A stretch of 10,766 nucleotides of DNA from assembly GCA_026786155.1 (NCBI GenBank), contig JAJAYR010000401.1, positions 1 through 10,766 on the forward strand, given 5' to 3'. The position numbers and the translations under genes were made by a program. The notes under the pieces are model-generated. The model had not been told where the DNA came from, ran no database searches, and saw nothing but the letters and a program-made list of their open reading frames with translations. The stretch is from Pyrinomonadaceae bacterium. GTDB lineage: Bacteria; Acidobacteriota; Blastocatellia; Pyrinomonadales; Pyrinomonadaceae. Shown in pieces: positions 6,199-10,766 of this stretch; within the stretch, counting starts at the first letter, position 1, and the number at the start of each line of letters is the position of its first letter.

Positions 6199-7194
6199 AT
6201 GTTAGACAGACTCGCAGAAATAGAAAAAAGTTACGAAGATTTGACCGCGCAGATTTCCAGCCCGGAAATTATGTCGGATATGTCAACTTACGCCAAGACG
6301 ATGAAACAGCATCGCACTTTGGAGGAAATCGTCGGGAAATACCGCGTCATCAAGAAGATGAACGAAGAACTCGCGGGCGCGAAAGAACTGTTCGACGCGG
6401 CGGACGACGACGAAATGCGCGAAATGGCGCAGATGGAAATCGCCGAAATCGAAGCGAAATTGCCGCCAGCCGAAGAAGATTTGAAATTTCTGCTACTGCC
6501 GAAAGACCCGAACGACGAGAAAAACGTCATTCTCGAAATCCGCGCCGGAACGGGCGGCGACGAAGCGACGCTGTTTGTCGCGGAAATTCTGCGGATGTAT
6601 GCGCGTTACGCCGAACGGCAGGGCTGGAAAATGGAAATTTTGAACGCGGCGGACACCGGAGTCGGCGGTTTGAAGGAAGCGTTTGCGATGATCGAAGGCG
6701 ACCGCGTTTATTCAAAAATGCGTTATGAATCGGGCGTTCACCGCGTTCAGCGCGTGCCGCAAACCGAAACTGCCGGACGCATTCACACTTCCGCGATTAC
6801 GGTGGCGGTGCTGCCGGAAGCCGAAGAAGTTGACGTGCAGATTGACCAGAAGGATTTGCGGATTGATTATTTCTGCTCGTCCGGTCCGGGCGGGCAATCG
6901 GTCAACACGACTTATTCCGCCGTTCGGCTGACGCATTTGCCGACGAATGTCGTTGTTTCGATGCAGGACGAAAAATCGCAGATTAAAAACCGCGAAAAAG
7001 CGATGCGAATTCTGCGGGCGCGGCTTCAGGAACTTGAAGAGCAGAAAGTTCACGACGCGCAATCTGCCGAACGCAAATCACAAGTCGGCAGCGGCGACCG
7101 TTCGGAGAAAATCCGCACCTATAATTTTAAGGAAAACCGCGTCAGCGACCATCGCATCGGCTTGACGGTTCATCAATTAGACTTGGTGATGTAA
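6199..7194 (+). CDS. prfA: Peptide chain release factor 1, interrupted by in-frame TAA before its C-terminal tail
   Basis: This is RF1, which recognises UAA and UAG and triggers peptide release on the ribosome. The 331 residues include the N-terminal coiled-coil domain, LEIRAGTGGDEATLF, the codon-recognition loop RVPQTETAGRIHTSA with the PxT tripeptide at 187-189 (PQT here), and the catalytic GGQ at 231-233 in SSGPGGQSVNTT. The C-terminal part continues as KIRTYNFKENRVSDHRIGLT and ends at LDLVM before TAA at 7192-7194. RF1 is normally about 355-360 residues; the missing tail is encoded in the same frame right after this stop (see 7195-7275). The codon-recognition and catalytic loops are intact, so the short product might keep activity, but this is unproven. 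It starts 6 nt after the Uma2 stop without a Shine-Dalgarno sequence, suggesting coupling. Confidence 0.95.
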   Translation: MLDRLAEIEKSYEDLTAQISSPEIMSDMSTYAKTMKQHRTLEEIVGKYRVIKKMNEELAGAKELFDAADDDEMREMAQMEIAEIEAKLPPAEEDLKFLLLPKDPNDEKNVILEIRAGTGGDEATLFVAEILRMYARYAERQGWKMEILNAADTGVGGLKEAFAMIEGDRVYSKMRYESGVHRVQRVPQTETAGRIHTSAITVAVLPEAEEVDVQIDQKDLRIDYFCSSGPGGQSVNTTYSAVRLTHLPTNVVVSMQDEKSQIKNREKAMRILRARLQELEEQKVHDAQSAERKSQVGSGDRSEKIRTYNFKENRVSDHRIGLTVHQLDLVM

Positions 7195-7275
7195 GGCGCG
7201 TTAGACCAATTCGTCGAAGCCTTGACGACGCATTATCAAACCCAAAAACTGAACGCTGAACCGGCCGCGGCTTAA
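7195..7275 (+). other. In-frame continuation of prfA encoding the normal RF1 C-terminal tail
   Basis: Directly after the TAA at 7192, the prfA frame stays open for 26 codons beginning GALDQFVEAL, with HYQTQKLN near its end, and stops at TAA 7273-7275. RF1 proteins end in just this way: VM-E-G-x-LD near the start of the tail and a final helix ending in Q-x-x-LA. Reading one residue for the first TAA gives 358 residues, the usual RF1 length. A single change from GAA (Glu) or CAA (Gln) would make this TAA. Confidence 0.85.
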
Positions 7276-7284
7276 AAATTAAAA

Positions 7285-7581
7285 ATCAAACCACGCCGGG
7301 AAATTCTCCGTCTGCTCGAAAAAAACCGCGAAACGATTAAAAGTTTCGGCGTCACCGAAATCGGGGTTTTCGGTTCGGTGGCGCGTGATGAACAAACCGA
7401 AAAGAGCGATGTTGACATTCTCGTTGAACTTGAAAAGGAAACCTTTGATGCTTATATGAGTTTGATGTTTTTTCTCGAAGAGTTGTTTGGGCGTAAAGTT
7501 GATTTGGTAATGAAAGATACGATAAAACCGCTTATCAAGGAGCGCATCTTGGCGGAAACAATCTATGTTGAGGGATTATAA
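7285..7581 (+). pseudogene. MNT-domain nucleotidyltransferase (HEPN/MNT antitoxin) without a start codon
   Basis: The frame from 7285 to the TAA at 7579-7581 encodes 98 residues in the MntA-type minimal nucleotidyltransferase pattern: PRREILRLLEKN, GVFGSVARDE (G30, S31), KSDVDILVEL (D42, D44), GRKVDLV (D73) and a C-terminal IKERILAETIYVEG. In such pairs the MNT protein neutralises the HEPN RNase toxin, by AMPylation in studied systems. The frame opens just after a TAA at 7273 and has no ATG, GTG or TTG until GTG at 7378, which lies after the GS motif. At 7285 the codon is ATC followed by KPRREIL, so a single ATG-to-ATC change would explain the loss. No Shine-Dalgarno sequence is visible. It overlaps the partner remnant by 17 nt, as intact pairs often do. 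Confidence 0.75.
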
Positions 7582-7736
7582 ACTTTACTTGCAAGATATT
7601 TTCGATTGCTGCGAAAATGCCGCAAGCTATACGGACAATATGACTTTTGCTGACAATAGTTTGGGATATTGTGCAAAATCGCTTGGAAGAATTAAAAAAA
7701 GCGGCGGGTGAAATGTTGACAGAGGACATAAAATAA
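7565..7736 (+). pseudogene. HEPN-domain (DUF86/HepT-like) toxin remnant with internal deletion
   Basis: The ATG at 7565 opens MLRDYKLYLQDIFDC...YTDNMTFAD, the standard N-terminus of DUF86 HEPN toxins. The frame then runs into unrelated residues and stops at TGA 7709-7711 (48 codons). From about 7650 another frame reads LTIVWDIVQNRLEELKKAAG and ends at TAA 7734-7736, the standard HEPN C-terminus (IVW.IVQN.L..LK). The middle, including the RNase motif R-x4-H, is absent. Intact members have about 110 residues, so roughly 50 codons were lost in a deletion not divisible by three, with its junction near 7645-7655. No active RNase can be made. Together with the MNT gene this is a decayed toxin-antitoxin locus. 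Confidence 0.78.
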
Positions 7737-7744
7737 AAATTTGA

Positions 7745-8401
7745 ATGCAGCCGACGCGCCTCTTTCTAGTTCGACACGGACAATCCGACGGAAACGCCGA
7801 AGGGCGTTTCGGCGGACATTCGCCGACACCGCTTTCGGATTTGGGCAAACAGCAAGCCGAAATGACCGCCCGCGCTTTAGCCAAAGAAAAAATTCACGCG
7901 ATTTATTCGAGCGATTTGCACCGCGCCGTGCAAACCGCCGAACCGCTCGCCAAACTTATTGATTTGCCGATTATCGCCACGCCCGCGTTTCGTGAACGCA
8001 AAGTCGGCGTGTTGGAAGGTTTGACATTTGACGAATCAAAAGCCGCGCACCCGAAGGATTATTACGCGCTCATCAACCGCAACATTCATCACGTCATCAC
8101 GAACGGCGAAAGTTACCGGCAGCTTTTGCGCCGCGCCACGCTCGAATTACACGAAATTCTCCGCACTCATCAAGGCGAAAACGTCGTCATTTTTTCACAC
8201 ACCGGCGCGATTTGTTATTTGACGCTTTACCTTATCGGCGCGATTAACCGCCAGACGAAAACCACGCCGTGGCTGGTTACGTCAAACTGCGGCATCAACC
8301 GTTTCGAGATTCGCGGGCGCAACAACATTCGCGTTCACGCCTTCAACGACACGCGCCATCTCCAGCAAATTACGGGCAATGATTCTTTCGGAGCGCGTTA
8401 A
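7745..8401 (+). CDS. Histidine phosphatase family protein (phosphoglycerate mutase-like)
   Basis: A 218-residue protein with the phosphohistidine motif FLVRHGQSDGN (R10, H11), SSDLHRAVQTAEP (R60), the acid-residue loop FRERKVGVLEG (E84), and the second catalytic His in IFSHTGA (H152). The length and layout fit the cobC/GpmB-like branch of the superfamily. Members remove phosphate from small molecules such as fructose 2,6-bisphosphate or alpha-ribazole phosphate; the substrate here is not decided by the sequence and no cobalamin gene is nearby. The ATG at 7745 lies 8 nt after the end of the HEPN remnant; AGAGG at 7721-7725 is too far to be an ideal ribosome-binding site. A strong terminator follows. 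Confidence 0.9.
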   Translation: MQPTRLFLVRHGQSDGNAEGRFGGHSPTPLSDLGKQQAEMTARALAKEKIHAIYSSDLHRAVQTAEPLAKLIDLPIIATPAFRERKVGVLEGLTFDESKAAHPKDYYALINRNIHHVITNGESYRQLLRRATLELHEILRTHQGENVVIFSHTGAICYLTLYLIGAINRQTKTTPWLVTSNCGINRFEIRGRNNIRVHAFNDTRHLQQITGNDSFGAR

Positions 8402-8430
8402 TTTATTTTGCTGAAAAAGTTTTATCGGCA

Positions 8431-8462
8431 AAAAAGGCTGAGATACAAAATCTCAGCCTTTT
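8431..8462. terminator. Bidirectional intrinsic terminator between convergent genes
   Basis: GGCTGAGAT (8436-8444) pairs perfectly with ATCTCAGCC (8450-8458) around an ACAAA loop. An A-run lies on the left (8430-8435) and TTTT on the right (8459-8462), so it can end transcription of the phosphatase gene on the plus strand and of the TonB-receptor gene on the minus strand. Confidence 0.92.
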
Positions 8463-8486
8463 CGCGTTTAAGTTTTCTGGGAAGCG

Positions 8487-10766
8487 TTAAAACGAGTAGC
8501 GCAGAACGAACTGCATAATCCGCCGGTCGCCTTGAATGCCGGTAAAATTTGACCAGTTCGACGGTGGATTAGCGGATGAAGTGGCGACATCCAACCCGAT
8601 GCCGTAACCCGAACGGCTCTGGTCAATCGCGCCCATCTGCTGCGTGTTGGTAACATTAAATGCTTCCCAACGGAATTGGAGTTTATGATTTTCGCTCCAC
8701 GGCATATTGAACGATTTGCCGAGTCCCAAATCAAGCACCCGATAACCGGGCAGGCGGAAAACATTGCGTTCGCCGGTTTCGCCCGGATAAGCGTTGCGGA
8801 AACTGCGATAGGCTTCGGTCGTGTTGCAGCCGAACAGTTTGCCGCCGCGCGTCGGACACGGCTGCACACCGTTGATGCGCGTCGTGTTGCTCTGCACGTT
8901 CCAGTTGGTCGCCCAACGTGCGTCGTCAAATGGCGCGTCGAACGGCAAACCCGAATTGTAGCGGAAAATTCCGGTCAACTGCCAGCCGCCGACGAATATG
9001 TCGGCGTATTTGTTGATGCCGCCCAAAAACGGCTCGCCGCGTCCGAACGGCAATTTGAAAATGCCGTTGACGTTGATAATGTGCTTCGAGTCGAAATCAG
9101 ACACCGCATACATATCTTCCTGCCGGAACGGATTCAGAATAAAGCCCGCGCCGGATGTTACCGCGCCGTTTTGCAGACCCGAACCTTCGTCCATCGTTTT
9201 CGACAAAGTGTAATTGAAATCCATCGTCAGCCGCGTTCCCAATCTTTGCCGGACGGACACGGCGAGAGCGTTGTAATCGGAGCGTCCGATGGTGCTGAAC
9301 GCTCCCAGAGTTCCGTATTGCGCCTGATAGAAAATATGCTGTCCGGGAAAACGGCTCGAAAGCCGGGATAAATCGAGTTGTGCGCTCGTCCAGTCATTGC
9401 CGTAAAACGTGCCGCAATTGCCCGCACCGGTGAACATCAGCGAATAAACTGCCTGCGTTTGATTATAGCCAGCCGCACAGCCTAATTGAGCGGTTAAATT
9501 CGCCGGAAACAGATTGGCGAAATACGGAATTTGCGAGATAGCAGAAACAGGCGTATTGTTCTGCCGCAAAATTTCCAACTGCGTCGCCGCCGTATACCAA
9601 TCGGTGCCGGACTGCGTATCAACGAAGTTGGCGATTGCCGCCGCGTCGCGCGATTGCAGAAGGTTTCGCGCTCTGCGTCCGAGATACGAAGCCTGCACGA
9701 TAAAGCCGAGCGGCAGCGTTCGTTCGTAGGTCAAACTCCAGGTGTAATGAATCGGCGCGACTAAATCTTCGTCCAAACCGCCTTCGATTGCCGTCGGGAA
9801 ATTGCGGTTCGGCGCTTGACGCGGAAAAGTCAAATTGCCGGTCGGAATATTGATGCGGGGCAAATTGCGAATCGTTTGACCGAATCCGTCAAAACGCGGT
9901 CCGACGTTCGTCGTTAAGTTGTAGGTGTTGGCGGGAATCTGCGAACTCGACGAAAAACCGAGCGTGTTGTTCAAATCGAATCTGACCGCCAACGCCTGAC
10001 CGAAATAATCGTTCGTGATGGCGAAGCCGCCGCGAATAACCGATTCGTTATTTCTGCCGAAAATTCCGCCCAACCAATTTTTCCCGAAATTCGGCGACCA
10101 CGCCGCCGCGATGCGCGGTTGAAAATTGTTATTGTCCGCTTTGTAAAGCGGGCTTTTGCCGTTCGCCTTGCCCGACAAATCAAGCACGACCGGCTCGTTA
10201 TACGGTGTGCCGTTCGCCGCGCCTTCCGCCCGAAGACGGAACAGTTCGCCCAAACCGATGTTCGGTTTGACTTCGTAACCGCTCGCTTCATAAACCGGAC
10301 GGCTGATGCCGTAACGCAAACCGGCGGTAATGGTCAAATCCGAACGCAGTTTCCAAATGTCCTGCGCGTAAAAATCATATTCCTGCGTTCTGAATTCGCG
10401 CTCGCTCGGCGTTCCCGCGGTGGTCAATGTGCCGTCACGCAAGAATATAAAGTTCGCGGCGTATTGCGTGTAGCGTCCGATGGCGGCGGTTACGGCGTTC
10501 TGCACGTTGCTGACGTTGCCGCTGGCGATTTGATAACCGAAATTACTTTGCAAGAATGTGTTAATTGGATTGGTAACGGACGAACCGCCGCCCGGATAAA
10601 ACGACGGATTTGTCACCGCCGAATCAAAAGCACCGGCAAACGTCGTGCGCCGGTTGCTGATTAAACGGACGTTCGTGCCGAATTGAAAAGTGTGTGTTTT
10701 CCAGATATAAGAAACATCGTTGGTGATGTTCTGCACCGGCGTTACACGCGAAATGTCGCGGGCGAA
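8487..10766 (-). CDS. TonB-dependent receptor, Oar-like, N-terminus beyond window edge
   Basis: The minus-strand frame is open from the right edge through 10766 (the first residues seen are FARDISRVTP) to TAA at 8489-8487, giving 759 residues of the C-terminal part of a large outer-membrane beta-barrel. Supporting segments include DFYAQDIWKLRSDLTITAGLRY, YTWSLTYERTLPLGFIVQASYLG, TRLTMDFNYTLSKTMD, GGWQLTGIFRYNSGLPF, LQFRWEAFNVTN and the terminal FVLRYSF with the aromatic last residue needed for barrel assembly. Proteins of this kind in Acidobacteria usually begin with a signal peptide, a carboxypeptidase-regulatory-like domain and a plug, all outside this window. The ligand is unknown; substrates in the group may be carbohydrates, peptides or iron complexes. 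A GTG at 10736 is in frame but is internal, not the start. Confidence 0.9.
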   Translation of the reverse strand, partial: FARDISRVTPVQNITNDVSYIWKTHTFQFGTNVRLISNRRTTFAGAFDSAVTNPSFYPGGGSSVTNPINTFLQSNFGYQIASGNVSNVQNAVTAAIGRYTQYAANFIFLRDGTLTTAGTPSEREFRTQEYDFYAQDIWKLRSDLTITAGLRYGISRPVYEASGYEVKPNIGLGELFRLRAEGAANGTPYNEPVVLDLSGKANGKSPLYKADNNNFQPRIAAAWSPNFGKNWLGGIFGRNNESVIRGGFAITNDYFGQALAVRFDLNNTLGFSSSSQIPANTYNLTTNVGPRFDGFGQTIRNLPRINIPTGNLTFPRQAPNRNFPTAIEGGLDEDLVAPIHYTWSLTYERTLPLGFIVQASYLGRRARNLLQSRDAAAIANFVDTQSGTDWYTAATQLEILRQNNTPVSAISQIPYFANLFPANLTAQLGCAAGYNQTQAVYSLMFTGAGNCGTFYGNDWTSAQLDLSRLSSRFPGQHIFYQAQYGTLGAFSTIGRSDYNALAVSVRQRLGTRLTMDFNYTLSKTMDEGSGLQNGAVTSGAGFILNPFRQEDMYAVSDFDSKHIINVNGIFKLPFGRGEPFLGGINKYADIFVGGWQLTGIFRYNSGLPFDAPFDDARWATNWNVQSNTTRINGVQPCPTRGGKLFGCNTTEAYRSFRNAYPGETGERNVFRLPGYRVLDLGLGKSFNMPWSENHKLQFRWEAFNVTNTQQMGAIDQSRSGYGIGLDVATSSANPPSNWSNFTGIQGDRRIMQFVLRYSF

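Noticed and set aside
7378..7581. A 67-residue nucleotidyltransferase starting at GTG 7378
   Set aside because: This start falls just after the GS motif and drops the first helix, both needed for the MNT fold. The coding signal clearly continues upstream to about 7285.
7195..7581. A functional RF1-MNT fusion, since both are in the same frame
   Set aside because: Two TAA codons (7192 and 7273) separate them, and each part has its own normal domain ends; the shared frame is probably chance.
8676..9371. 231-codon plus-strand open frame inside the TonB-receptor region
   Set aside because: It has no recognisable family pattern and lies opposite convincing beta-barrel coding sequence; it is an antisense shadow.
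10119..10664. 181-codon plus-strand open frame near the right edge
   Set aside because: It is rich in Arg, Val and Ala with no domain pattern and is antisense to the receptor gene.
1..10766. CRISPR array, tRNA, rRNA or insertion sequence
   Set aside because: No regularly spaced direct repeats, no cloverleaf or rRNA-like blocks and no transposase-like coding were seen on reading both strands.

Overview
The window looks like chromosome of an Acidobacteria-type bacterium, most likely the Blastocatellia/Pyrinomonadaceae side. The main clue is the large Oar-like TonB-dependent receptor at the right edge. Moderate G+C, weak or absent Shine-Dalgarno sequences before many genes, and DUF1385, Uma2 and DinB-like genes among housekeeping genes fit as well. 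This placement is an inference from protein style, not a database result.

Left part (1-2017, all minus strand). A secreted NodB-type polysaccharide deacetylase runs off the left edge. It is preceded in transcription order by a VOC/glyoxalase-fold protein and two adjacent DinB-family metalloproteins that are clearly paralogues. A near-perfect 27-bp inverted repeat separates the DinB genes from the VOC gene.

Middle part (2046-7194, plus strand). A METTL25-like class I methyltransferase starts only 28 bp from the divergent DinB gene. It is followed by an overlapping gene pair: a PBECR-like putative nuclease and a DUF2283 protein, with toxin-antitoxin-like architecture. Then comes a translation-related cluster: rpmE (ribosomal protein L31), a DUF1385/YqhQ-like membrane protein, a Uma2-family nuclease-fold protein, and prfA (release factor 1). 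The order rpmE - DUF1385 - prfA is conserved in many bacteria; Uma2 is an addition here. A long nested hairpin followed by a T-run lies between rpmE and the DUF1385 gene, and its 5' part can also fold into a competing hairpin.

prfA carries an in-frame TAA after residue 331. The same frame then continues for 26 codons that read like the normal RF1 C-terminal tail, giving 358 codons in total, the usual RF1 length. This is a nonsense mutation, a sequencing error, or a readthrough arrangement.

Right part (7276-10766). Directly after prfA is a broken HEPN/MNT toxin-antitoxin pair. The MNT nucleotidyltransferase has ATC where its ATG should be, and the HEPN gene keeps its two ends in different frames with the catalytic middle deleted. 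A complete histidine phosphatase gene follows, then a strong bidirectional terminator, then the C-terminal three-quarters or so of the TonB-dependent receptor on the minus strand, running off the right edge.

No tRNA, rRNA, CRISPR array, transposase or complete mobile element was seen. The most notable points are the interrupted prfA, the decayed HEPN/MNT remnant beside it, the putative PBECR/DUF2283 module, and the switch-capable hairpin between rpmE and the DUF1385 gene.
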